The notes below the pieces were generated by a model. That model saw only the letters and a program-made list of their open reading frames with translations, was not told the DNA's origin and did not search any database. This document shows positions 24,246-34,856 of a DNA stretch of 64,000 nucleotides, one piece after another (the first letter of the stretch is position 1; each line of letters opens with the position of its first letter). Location: the NCBI RefSeq assembly GCF_018687715.1, contig NC_056766.1, positions 7,840,501-7,904,500 on the forward strand. The letters are read 5' to 3'. The DNA comes from Carya illinoinensis. Taxonomy: Eukaryota > Streptophyta > Magnoliopsida > Fagales > Juglandaceae. The position numbers and the translations under genes are program-made.

Positions 24246-24449
24246 ACAGTTATAAGGCAGTGGTGAACTTTAAATAATAATAATAAAAAAAAATGGAGTA
24301 ATACATTTCTCCAAGATTAGTTAAACCATTTGCCATTCTATTGCCTTTTCTTTATATATACTGAACATTAAAACTTAGAAATTTGTTAAAGTCAAGCATA
24401 TGTTCCCAAAGATCCACATACCTGCAAGGAGAGCTCTTCTTACTTTCAT

Positions 24450-25560
24450 ACTAGTTAACTACTAGCAAAGCATCTGATTCAATAATGAGGTCATAAAAAC
24501 CCAACTGGTAACATAAAGAGAGGCTAGATTTAACTGCAGAAATTTCTGCAAAAATATTTGTACCGACTCCCAAATAAATGGAAAAGCCATGTATGAAATG
24601 ACCAAAGTGATCATGAAGGATCCTACCACAACCATCAAATCTTGTTGCCTTGTGTGGCTCCATCAATATTGAGTTTTATTCTACTGGTAAAAGGATTTAA
24701 CCAACAAACCAATCTGAGATTTGTGTTCTAGTCTTCAAAATATTTAATGTAGAGATATCACCATGTCTGAATATGCCCTTTAATGGTTTAATCATCAAAT
24801 TAAGTTCTTGCAACCATTTCACAACTTTTTCAAATAACGCACGAGGCATGTTTTATCTCACCTTCATACTTGGCTAAATTTCTAGCTAACCACAATTCTT
24901 AGAGTATCGAACAAGGAATTAATTGAGCTAGTACATGAAGCTGATTTGAACCATGAAAAACCGACCATCAAGTGAGCAACTTATTTCTCCATCCCAAGGC
25001 TAAAAGGCTGAGATGCTAAAAATCTGGGAAAAATGAGACCATACAAATACAGCGAGGGAACAATCATTAAAAACATGCATATTAGACTCAATAGCTACAC
25101 AGCCACAACTACATTTCAAAGCCAAGCTTATGCCACATTTTTCTTATACTAAAGTCCAAAGCTACCCATTATTCCACAAGATATATTTGGTGGAAGAATT
25201 TTACTCCAAATACACTTTGATGCAGAAAACTGAGGATGGTGAACTCTAACAATATGATCCCAAGCTGACTTCGTAGTAAATTTTTCATCATTTTTATGCT
25301 TCCAAAATTGACCATCATCACCAATTCTTAGTGTGATATTGAATCTAAGAATTCAATCCATCAACATGCTTCAAGCTTATCACTCTGCCAACAGTAATAC
25401 ATAGGTCATTTATCCGAAGCTTCGGCGTAGAGACAAAAAAGCCCAAAGATGCAAGGGATCTATCACCCATCCAGTTATCATGCCAAAAATTTAATGAGCT
25501 ACTTCTAATCTTCCACTAATGATACAAATTGGGGGTGCAGGCCTGGGAGAGCAGGGGATA
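24450..25560 (-). pseudogene. LINE (L1-type) ORF2 C-terminal remnant, copy 1
   Basis: Minus-strand order is right to left. A segment resembling the end of a plant L1 RT (about 25560..25400, with FWHDNWMGDRSLASL-like residues) comes first. A zf-RVT-like part follows (about 25350..25000, KFTTKSAWD.. and IWSK..PPK, then HVFNDCSL..FVWSHF). An RNase H-like domain closes it at 24451..24666 (DGCGRILHD.FG.FIHGFS, FAEISAVKSSL, LIIESDALLVV). These are the C-terminal landmarks of non-LTR polyproteins and related plant RNase H proteins. Stops and frameshifts are frequent. No endonuclease or 5' end is present, so it is a truncated fossil. A paralogue at 57185..62770 is split by Copia C. Confidence 0.65.
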
Positions 25561-26150
25561 CACCTAGATTGGTATGAACTAAACACCTCTTGCCTGAAAG
25601 CTTGGCTTTTGACAAGTTGGACTTTGTATGGCTGACACCACGCACTGATGAAAAACTACCGCTTCCAGAATGAGTATACTGCTTCTGACTTGAAATAGTT
25701 GGAAAAAGTTGCTGATGATAAAAGTGACTAGTATCTAGTTATACTTCATACAAATTACTAGGGGTATTCAGGTTTGGGCCAGAATTTCTTCGCCTGAACA
25801 AAACAACCAAATTTGGGTGTTTACCCATATTTCTGCAAAACTATATATATTCGTTTGGGGCTCAGTTTCAAGGGGTTGGTTCACTGACCCCAATCTGAAA
25901 ACCGTGCATTTATATGTTTAAAAACTATGTTTAAAAAGAATTTATTTCTAATTTTTAACCCTATTTCCTTAAGAACACACCCCCCCACCCCCACCCTAAC
26001 AGAGAAATTACAAACCATAGGTTCCAGTCTCCCCTCGGTTTCTTTCCTCCCTGCAACATTGCCCTCGCTTCGTACCAGGCCTCCATTAACTCTGGTCAGA
26101 CACCACTCAGACTCAGACTATCCATCTCTTGCACACTGATCTACTCGACT
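25561..26150. other. Non-coding spacer
   Basis: No convincing gene. A C-rich patch CCCCCCCACCCCCACCC occurs near 25980. Part of this stretch (about 25880..26095) is missing from the second copy near 63075, showing a deletion of roughly 210 bp there, or an insertion here. Confidence 0.5.
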
Positions 26151-26159
26151 TCCCACCAA

Positions 26160-26400
26160 CTGAAGGTTTTGGTTTGTGGGCAGCCAGCATGTGTAGAACG
26201 AGGTTCATTTTGGCCATTTTAAATCATCATTTACGTATGCTTGGCTCTACCTCCTTTTGAAAGGAGGAGGTTGGGTTTGTGGGCAGCCAGCATGTGTAGA
26301 ACTAGGTTCAGTTTGGCCATTGTGAATCATCATTGACGTATGCTTGGCTCTACCCCCATTGTAAATCATTATTGACGTATGCTTGGTTACACCCCTGAAA
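26160..26400. repeat. About 112 bp tandem repeat, 2.3 units
   Basis: GGTTTGTGGGCAGCCAGCAT and TGTGTAGAAC.AGGTTCA recur at about 26170 and 26275. TTGACGTATGCTTGGCTCTACC forms a further partial unit up to 26400. A paralogous array is at 63150..63375. Confidence 0.8.
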
Positions 26401-26499
26401 TTAGACATGCTCACTAGTTAGCACACTAAGTCATTGCTTTCTTTTTAGAGTTTGCAGCTACCAATTACAAACTGGCAATAGTTATCTGATACATTGGTT

Positions 26500-27000
26500 G
26501 GCTGATATATCATGGTGTTTGATAGATTGTAAATTCTACTTTTGGGTATAATTTGATCTCATTTCTTGTTTCGTGGGGTGACTTGGTTTTGTATAGCTTA
26601 TGAAAAGTGTTGTGTGCTTTATGCATATCAGATCGACAGATGGAATGAGCAAAGGGAGAACAGAGACTTTCCGGGTCCTCTATAGCTGATGTTTCCACTT
26701 CGATACTGAATTTGAGATGCGGTTTCTTTGATGAGATATGGAACCTCAGGGAATGTGCTTTTAGGACAAATGAGTTAATAAGAAATTTTGGTTGTTCATC
26801 GGGATTTAGTTCCAGTTCAAATACACATAAACAAAGTTATCGTTTCGCTATCACTCAGGTGTTTTTCCATCATATACTTCAACTGTTCTGTAACAGTTAA
26901 GAGGTTAATGAATGGAAATGGAGAATAAAAACGTAGCATTTACCTACATCTTCTCTACGCATAACATACTAATAAAATAGTGTTTCCTGATGCAGTTTTC
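26500..27000 (+). other. Conserved unrecognised segment, copy 1
   Basis: This 500-bp stretch is almost identical to 63480..63975. A plus-strand frame at 26712..26900 (MRCGFFDEIWNLRECAFRTN) is kept open in both copies, as is a minus frame at 26510..26698. Preservation could simply reflect the recent duplication. I do not recognise either product. Confidence 0.3.
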
Positions 27001-27451
27001 AAGCATCGAGAAAGTTTATATGCCATTACCAAAACGTTTTAATAAGCTCGTGTTTTGGACTTGAAGTCACTCCAACCAATTTCAAGATTTTATTTTCACA
27101 ATCAAACGCACTCCTATTTCGTTTTGGCTCTTCTAAAAAATATGCTCCTTTAGTAATACTTTACGTGTTAAAAACAATGAAACTCCATGAAACAGATCTT
27201 ACTAAGATTATTTTTGGCTGCATGTGGTGAAATCCACAGATCGTAGTGTTCAAATGCCTTTTTTTTTTTTGAGGCGCCTTTCTTTGGTTTGAGATGTTTC
27301 TGGAAAATAAATGGATTACACCCATTACGGGGACCGAGTCCAACAATATTCCATTGTCTAGGTAACTTGATCTTTGTAAAATGCTAGAAGTGCATTTCAA
27401 AGTTCTAAACAACACATATATCGCAAGGGCAAATCACATTTATTTAGGGCT

Positions 27452-27490
27452 GCTCTCTCTCTCTCTCTCTCTAAATATATATATATATAG
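27452..27490. repeat. (CT)n-(TA)n microsatellite at P450-2 boundary
   Basis: CTCTCTCT for about 20 bases, then ATATATATATAT, lying immediately before the P450-2 3' flank at the point where its similarity to the other two P450 copies begins. Confidence 0.85.
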
Positions 27491-27492
27491 GT

Positions 27493-27867
27493 TCAAAGTT
27501 GAGAAAGAAGGTTGACCATGGCTGGACGTGGTCGACAAATAGCATGCAATGGTCGAGCCTTGCTCAAGGTCAGCCGAACCACTTCATCCATGTCTACCAT
27601 TTCCTCACCAATCCTCTGCCACTCGAAGCACTGTATCAGTGAACCCACAGTAGAGCCAACCACCCTCATGGCCAAACCTTCTCCGGGACAGCTCCTCCTC
27701 CCTGATCCAAAAGGCATGAATCTAAACTTAAACTCATGATCTTTCATCCCTTCAAACCTCTCCGGCTTGAAATTCGTGGGGTCCTCCCAAATTGACGGGT
27801 CATATTGCATGCCCCACAAATTCACTAGTAGTGTAGTGCCACGAGGGACGTGGAAACCACCACCTGG
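27493..27867 (-). pseudogene. P450-2 pseudogene, 3' part of exon 2
   Basis: The minus-strand frame encodes the C-terminal part of a CYP81-like P450: the meander PERF and heme loop FGSGRRSCPGEG, and the same LLSQL terminus and stop as the intact copies. It ends abruptly at the CCTGG target duplication of the Gypsy insertion. One base is missing just before the insertion compared with P450-1 (ACCACCCACCTGG became ACCACCACCTGG). The remainder of the gene is 17.7 kb away at 45566..47012. Heme-ligand Cys and PERF are intact, so decay began elsewhere in the gene. Confidence 0.92.
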
Positions 27868-28316
27868 TGATAGGTCCCAACAATTGCAAATGACGATAAC
27901 GTAAACAATTCTCTTCGGGTGAGAAATAAACCACAGCGTTGAATGAAATACTTGATAATAGATTGACGATAGTACTGGCTATTTAAATAAACAAAGCCAT
28001 GAACAAAAAAACAGCAAATACAAGGAAAACTAATAACCAACAAAATGGACTTAGCTCACGTAAAACAGAGCATAAAACAGAGCACTTAACAAAATGAAAT
28101 AAAACAACGTAAAACTCGCAACTTTGCATAAAACTTGCAACTACTTCCTTCTGCACGTAGAACGGCCATAACCCAGTCCTTTCTTGCATCGTTTTCATCT
28201 CCTCTCTACATTGCATGCACCATGCAATGGTCCCGCCCGTTCTGCACATCCCTGCTGCTCATCCCAAATACTTGGGATTCGGCTTATGGCCTCTCTCAGA
28301 GCGTCTCGGCCTATCA
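27868..28316 (-). repeat. Gypsy 3' LTR
   Basis: 449 bp, with inverted ends TGATAG/CTATCA. The pol frame (chromodomain tail) runs into it and stops at 28259. The inner border has a CTCTCTCC stretch, purine-rich on the element strand. Confidence 0.92.
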
Positions 28317-28469
28317 ATACTCTCTCCATGAAGTGGACGCTTGTCCCCAATGTCCATAGAAGAAAACCGTTCAAGCAAAGACTGGTTGGTCTCCCACGTG
28401 GCATCCTCGACTGGTAGATGCTTCCATTGGACCAGACTTTCCTCGTCAAATTTATTTCCCCGTTTGACC
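28259..28469 (-). pseudogene. Gypsy pol C-terminus: second half of chromodomain
   Basis: The minus frame encodes LVQWKHLPVEDATWE followed by a basic tail, the end of a chromodomain (VxW...ATWE). The first half is at 33718 onward. Copia B separates them, with TGACC duplicated at both sides. Its stop lies inside the 3' LTR. Confidence 0.85.
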
Positions 28470-28762
28470 TGTTGAATCAACTCAAGTATGAATGCAAGGG
28501 ATGCATAGCTGTTGCACATGCACCGTTTGGTATTTTGTTGTATTAGGCACCAACTGCAGCAACCAAATTACCCACCCACTATCTCTGCAGCAAGGTCATA
28601 AAATGCTGCACCTAATGCAAAGATGGTTGGCTGTGCAAAATGTAGTGGGGGAAAATAGAGAGCAAGTGAGTACGTGAGGGAGAGAAAGAGAATTTGTAGG
28701 CAATTTACTGAATCACTTAAATATCGTCTTGTGTGATTTTTGGATAGGCCGGAGGCGCAACA
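28470..28762 (+). repeat. Copia B 5' LTR (internally deleted)
   Basis: 293 bp against 374 bp for its partner. It lacks a stretch of about 34 bp that in the 3' LTR includes CTATAAATAGGAG (the likely TATA box), and a second stretch of about 48 bp. Confidence 0.9.
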
Positions 28763-28764
28763 AT

Positions 28765-28776
28765 TAGTATCAGAGC
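28765..28776 (+). other. Copia B primer binding site
   Basis: TAGTATCAGAGC, three bases after the 5' LTR, one mismatch to the usual TGGTATCAGAGC complementary to initiator tRNA-Met. Confidence 0.8.
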
Positions 28777-29289
28777 TCTGGTTCAAGCTGTCTGAAAATT
28801 CAAGTTGATCAAAATTAATTTTTGACAACTCCAAGGTGTTCCTTGCGTCGAGACGAATCTGTTGCGACAAATGGAATCGAAAACGGAGGTCGGAAGAGCT
28901 CACACGCGCCCCAAGAAGATCGGCGCGTGCATCTACTGCAACTCACGTGCCCCCACGTGCATTCGAGGTTGAAGACGACTAAACCTCACGCGCCCAAGTG
29001 CCCTAGAGGAGGAAGACATGTGAAACCCACTCTCCCACTCGCCCTAGGAGGAACCCGTGCATGTACCACACGCGCCCACTCGCACTACTTCCGTGTGTGC
29101 ATCTCACGCGCCAGACTATCAGGACCGTCCGTTTTTCCAGAATCTTGTCAGGCTTGATCTAAGCCATTTGGAGTCCGATTTCAAAGATCAAATAGTGCTT
29201 TCTAACTATTTGGATCATTCCGGACTTATCCGTACGGTTAGAATTTTGAAATTTTGTGTCTAAATTTTCTAAATTCAAATAAAAAGATC

Positions 29290-32200
29290 TGGAAGAGATA
29301 GAAAATGCCAATAGCTCTGGACGTTTGAAGTTGAGAAGTTCGATGGAACAAGTAACTTTAGCATGTAGCAGTGTGAAGTCATGAACGTTTTGATCCAACA
29401 AGAGTTGGATATTGCGTTGGAAGGAAAGCCAGATGATATGACTGATCAGGATTGGAAGAAGCTTAATACCCAAGCTTGTAGTACAATCCGGTTATGTCTT
29501 ACCAAAGAACAGAAGTATTTTGTCATGAGAGTGACAAATGCTAAGGAACTTTGGAGGAAATTAGAGGATAAGTTCATGAAAAAGAGCATTGAGAGCCGTT
29601 TGCACTTGAAGAAGAAGCTCTTCAAATTTCAATTTCGTGAAGGTATTTCCATGTTTGAACATCTGAATAGTTACAAGCAAATTCTTGCCGATTTGATAAA
29701 TTTAGATGTTGAAATCGAAGATGAAGATAAAGCTTTACTATTGTTAAATTCCTTGACTGATACGTATGAGCATTTAATTACTACTCTATTATATTGGAAG
29801 GAAAAGATTAGTTTTGAAGATGTATCTAGTTCTTTAATTAGCAATGAGTACTGAAAAAAGGATAAGCAGGTACAATAAGATACATCAAGTGAAGTTCTAA
29901 CAGCAAGAGGATGGCCACAGTCAAGGTATCCCAGAGAGAAGAACGCTTTTCAATCGAAACCCGGGCCACATCACGTGGTTTATCAATCGATAAAAAACTC
30001 GCCAGAGACAAGTGTTTCTTTTGTCGCAATAAAGGACACTGGAAGAAGGATTGTCCCAAACTGAAGGGACAACAGCAGAATCAACCCATTACAGCCAATG
30101 TCGTGGACAGAGATGATGATTCAGATTTTTCCTTGATAAGTTCATCATCCATTTGTCATTTCGATGAATAGATTACGGATTCTGGATGTACCTATCACAT
30201 GTGTCCTAATCAGAACTGGTTTACTGACTTCACAAAAATTGAGGGTGGAGTAGTACTTATGGGCAATGATAGTGTCTGTAAGACTCAGGGAATATGTAGC
30301 ATTCAGTTAAAGCTACACGATGGCAGCGTCAAGACTCTGGCTGAAGTTCAATACATTCTAGACTTGCAAAAGAATCTCATCTCACTGGGATCTCTGGATT
30401 CAAAGGGATTCAGAATCACCATTGAAGACGGAACTCTCAAAGTACTAATGGGAGTTCAAGTGGCAATGAAGGGCTTGAGGTGAGGAAACTTGTACTTCTT
30501 GCAAGGAAGTACTGTTGATGGAAGAGCTTCCACATGCTGTGAGAAGCTAGATGAGAATGTTGATGACACCATTAGTCTTTGGCATATGCGTATTGGACAC
30601 GCTGGAGAAAAAGTTTTGCAAATACTGGTGAAGCAAGGCTTACTCAAAGGTACCAAGACTGGTAAACTGTCTTTCTGTGAGCACTGTGTATTGGGGAAGT
30701 AGAGGCAGATCAAGTTTGGAACCGCGATACACAATACACAGGGAATACTTGACTATGTGCACTCTGATGTTTGGGGACTTACCCAAAATGCATCTTTGGG
30801 ACGTAAGCATTGGTTTGTAACTTGTGTTGATGATTATTCTCGTCGTGTGTGGGTGTATACGATGATAAATAAAGATGAAGTGCTAAAAATCTTTCTTGAT
30901 TGGAAGAAAATGGTTGAGACTCAGATCGGTAGGAAGATCAAGCGGCTCAAATCTGATAATGAAGGTGAGTACATTTTAGACCCCTTCATGAAAGTATGCC
31001 AGAGAGAGGGAATAGTTAGACACTTTGCAGTATGAGGTACACTACAGCAGAACAATGTGGTAGAACGGATGAATTGTACTTTATTAGAGAAAGTGCGATA
31101 TATGTTACTGAATGCTAGATTCAGTAAACAATTTTGGGTTGAAGTTGTGACATATGTCTGCCACCTCATCAACCGACTACCCGCAGTTGTCAATGACGGG
31201 AAGACACCCACTGAAATGTGGAGAGGTACACATGCTTACTATTATGCTAAAGAAAGTAAGCTTGATCCTAGAGCCAAGAAAGCAAAATTCTTGAACTTTA
31301 ATACTGGTGTAACAAGGTATAGACTCTGGTGTATAGAGTCCAAAAAGGTGATCATCAGTAGAGATGTAACATTCAACGAATCTGAGATGCTTAAATCACA
31401 TAAGCATAAAGATTCCAGTGAAGGCAGCAGTGATGGCGAAACATTAGATGATTCGCAGAGTGTGAAGTTTATTACTTCAAAGAAGTTGGAAAAATATAGA
31501 CAAGATGAGGTTGATAATCCAGTCACGGTACCTTCATGTCAACTCGAATCAATACTAACCAACAGACCGAGACGAGAGAAACGTGTATCGACACATTTTG
31601 CAGACTATGTGACATATGCATTACTAGCTGAAGAGGGTGAGATCCCAACCACTTATAGAGAAGCCATACAGTCCAGTGAATAAGTTGAATGGACAAAAGC
31701 GATGAATGAAGAGATGCAGTCTCTTCACCAGAACCAGACTTGGGGGCTTATGCCACTTCCAAAAGGAAAGAAGACATACGACTGTAAGTGGATCTTCAAT
31801 CAGAAAGATGATCAAGCTGCTAAAAATGGAGTGTGATACAAAGCAAGGTTGGTAGCCAAGGTCTACGCTTAGATAGAGGGAATTGACTACAGTGAAGTAT
31901 TCTCTCCTGTTGTGAATCATTCATCCATTCGGATATTGCTAGCTTTGGTTGCACAATATGATCTTGAGTTAGCACAGCTTGATGTGAAAACAACTTTCTT
32001 ACATGGTGATCTGGAAGAGGAGATCTATCTGTCTCAACCAGAAGGTTTTAAGGAAGCTGAAAAAGAAAATTGAGTTTGCAGTCTGAAGAAGTCTCTCTAT
32101 GGCTTGAAACAGTCACCTCGACAATGGTATAAGCGGTTTGACCGCTTTATGATGGATTTGAAATACACTCGTTGCCAATACGATCATTGTGTATATTTCA

Positions 32201-33241
32201 GAAAACTTACAAATGGATCTTTCATTTATTTGCTTTTATATATAATGATATGTTAATTGCATGTAAAAGTAAAGGGGAGATAGATCGCTTAAAAACTCAG
32301 TTAAGTCATGAGTTTGAAATGAAAGATTTGGGAGAAGCACGAAGAATACTGGGGATGGAGATCAGCAGAGATAGGGTGAAAGGTACAGTTCACCTAACTC
32401 AGAAGCAGTATCTGAAGAGAATATTGCAACGCTTCAACATCGACTCGAAGACGAAGCCGATGAGTACTCCTATGGCCCCATATTTCAAGATCAGTGCATT
32501 GCAGTCTCCTAAAACCGATGAAGAGCGGGACTACATGAGGAATGTCCTATATGCAAGTATTGTTGGAAGCTTAATGTATGCCATGGTGTGTACACGACCT
32601 GATATCTCCCAGGCCGTTAGCTTAGTTAGTTGCTATATACATAATGCTGGAAAGGTTCATTGGCATGAAGCTAAGTGGATTCTACGGTATATTTTAAGGA
32701 TCGTAGATGTTGGTTTGAAGTTTGAGAAGAGTGAAGATAGTCTAGTAACTGGATATGTTGACTCAGACTATGTAGGTGATCTTGACAAACGTTGATCGAC
32801 AACTGGATATGTGTTCACTATGGCTAGAGGACCAGTTAGTTGGTGATCAACTTTGCAGTCGACAATTGCACTATCATCAACTGAGCTGAATACATTGTTG
32901 TAACAGAAGCCGTGAAAGAAGCTATTTGGTTACAGGGATTAGTAACAGATTTAGGCTTTAAGTAGCAAGAGGTTACCGTTTACTGTGACAGTCAAAGTGC
33001 AATTCATTTGGCCAAGAATCAAGTATATCACTCTCGAACAAAACACATAGATGTTCGATTTCAATTTGTACGTGAAATATTAGAAGAAGAGGACATCAAA
33101 CTTCAAAAGATTAGCACTGAAGATAATCCAGCAGATATGTTGACGAACGTTGTAACAGGAATCAAGTTCCAACACTGTTTGGACTTGATCAGTATTGTAC
33201 ACTGCTGCGCACCATCGGGTGCATTGGAGCGTATTCGATAG
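29290..33241 (+). pseudogene. Copia B gag-pol (Tnt1-94/Tork-like), broken
   Basis: Gag is open at 29381..29854 (KLNTQACSTIRLCL, SIESRLHLKKKLF, LLNSLTDTYEHL). The zinc knuckle CFFCRNKGHWKKDC is near 30019..30060, and protease DSGCTYHM near 30178 is intact but preceded by a stop. The pre-integrase region is at 30490..30702. Integrase (30757..31683) has HSDVWG, SDNEGEY (a G-to-E change beside the catalytic Asp) and a conserved ERMNCTL. RT (31684..32795) has several stops, and the YVDD core is damaged to YNDM by a small deletion near 32245. RNase H with the EDNPADMLT tail ends at 33241. The element cannot be autonomous. Pieces align closely with Copia A, each having lost different catalytic residues. 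Confidence 0.88.
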
Positions 33242-33338
33242 CAGAAGTCTCTCATGTCAAATAAAGATGTGCATTCATTTGAAGAATGAATCAGTTTGCA
33301 AGCAGCCTGGTATGTCACACTTGGGTGGAGGGGGTAAT

Positions 33339-33712
33339 TGTTGAATCAACCCAAGTATGAATGCAAGGGATGCATAGCTGCTGCACATACACCGTTTGGT
33401 GTTTTGTTGCATTAAGCACCAACTGCAGCCACTGAATCACCCACCCACTATCTCTACAGCAAGGTCATAAAATGCTACACCTAATGCAGAGATAGTAGGC
33501 TGCTCTCTCCTATAAATAGGAGAGAACTCAGTTGCAAAATGTAGTGGGGAAAAATAGAGAGGAAGTGAGTACGTGAGGGAGAGAAAGAGAATTTGTAGAG
33601 TTTTGTAAATCTCGTATAAATTCTATAAAAGAGGATCTAGTGGACGTAGGCAATTTGTTGAACCACTTAAATATCGTCTTGTGTGATTTTTGGACAGGCT
33701 GGAGGCGCAACA
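33339..33712 (+). repeat. Copia B 3' LTR
   Basis: 374 bp, complete, with CTATAAATAGGAGAG near 33511 and the TGACC duplication immediately after. Confidence 0.92.
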
Positions 33713-33717
33713 TGACC

Positions 33718-34327
33718 CAACGAGTATCCAGTGTATTTTGGGGTTCAAGCAGAACAACTACTTCATCACTTACTGGTGGCAGCTCCTTGGACAGTGCAGT
33801 AAGCTCACCCACGAAGTTTTTTAAAAGCGAGATGTGGAAAACGGGATGAATACGGGCTCCGTCTGGCAGTTGAAGTTTGTATGCAACTGCCCCAATTTTT
33901 TGTATCACTGGGTATGGTCCGTACAAGCGATTAGCGAGCTTCTGATGGCCACGTTTGAAGGCGGATTGTTGTCTATAAGGGTGTAACTTAAGGAACACCA
34001 GATCTCCCACTTCGAATGAAATGTCTCCACGTTTTTTATCCGCAATTTGCTTCATGCGATTAATGGAAGCCTCCAGATTGCTTTTGAGCTGACGTAGCAG
34101 TTCGTTGTGAGCCTCTAAACTTTGGTCTACTTCATGCACAGAAGAAACCCAGTCTAGTAAATGGGCATTGGAAGAGGCAAGCATCCGTAAGGTTTTTGAA
34201 ATGGGGTCATTCCCGTGGACACATGATATGTGGTATTGTACCAGAGTTCAACCCAGGGAAGGTAAGCTCCACTTGCGTAGCCATTGATGAACCATACTCT
34301 GGAGATATTGCTCAACACACCGATTGA
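33718..34327 (-). pseudogene. Gypsy pol segment: integrase C-terminus and first half of chromodomain
   Basis: The minus frame contains FEVGDLVFLKLHPYRQ, NRLYGPYPVIQKIG and IHPVFHISLLK, the conserved C-terminal integrase region of Ty3/Gypsy elements, followed by a chromodomain start up to the Copia B insertion. Its N-terminal continuation is at 41497 onward, separated by the 34328..41491 element with ATTGA duplicated at both sides. The frame is disrupted near 34200. Confidence 0.88.
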
Positions 34328-34788
34328 TATGATATTCCGTTTTTACGTGTATTTTCACTAAAGGAGTATTTTAATTTAATTAAAATATTAGTTTTTTTCT
34401 TTTAAATTATTGTATTTTAATTAGATTTATTTAGTTGTAATATTTTTTTTGTGGAAATTTCTTGATATTAATTATAATTTTGAGTTTAAATTATTGTGTA
34501 ATTTATTTTAGTTTGTTTTTGGATTTAAAATTTAGTTGTTAGTTTTTACTATTTATTTATTATATTTTAGCTTGATGTGGCGTTTAAATTATTTTAGTCA
34601 TTTTATAACTTTTAAAATTGTTTTCGTCGGATTAGTTTCTGGACTCCAGAGGTGAGGATTGAACCTCATTTCTTTTCCTCTTCTTTTTTTTTTTCTCTTT
34701 TTCTTTTTTCTATTTTCTTTTTCTCTCTCTTCTTTCTTTTCTTTTTTCTTTCTTTTTCTTCTTCTCTTCTGTTCTCCTTCTGCGCGAC

Positions 34789-34856
<68 letters not shown>

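Larger units (their letters stand above)
28470..33712 (+). mobile_element. Copia B: Ty1/Copia element nested in the Gypsy chromodomain
   Basis: 5243 bp with TGTTG...CAACA ends and perfect TGACC target duplications (28465..28469 and 33713..33717). Gag-pol is on the plus strand. It is the same family as Copia A (18744..24109), in opposite orientation. The 5' LTR is shorter than the 3' LTR because of two internal deletions. A primer site (TAGTATCAGAGC, one change from the initiator-Met type) follows the 5' LTR at 28765, and a GGGTGGAGGGGG polypurine tract precedes the 3' LTR. Confidence 0.94.
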
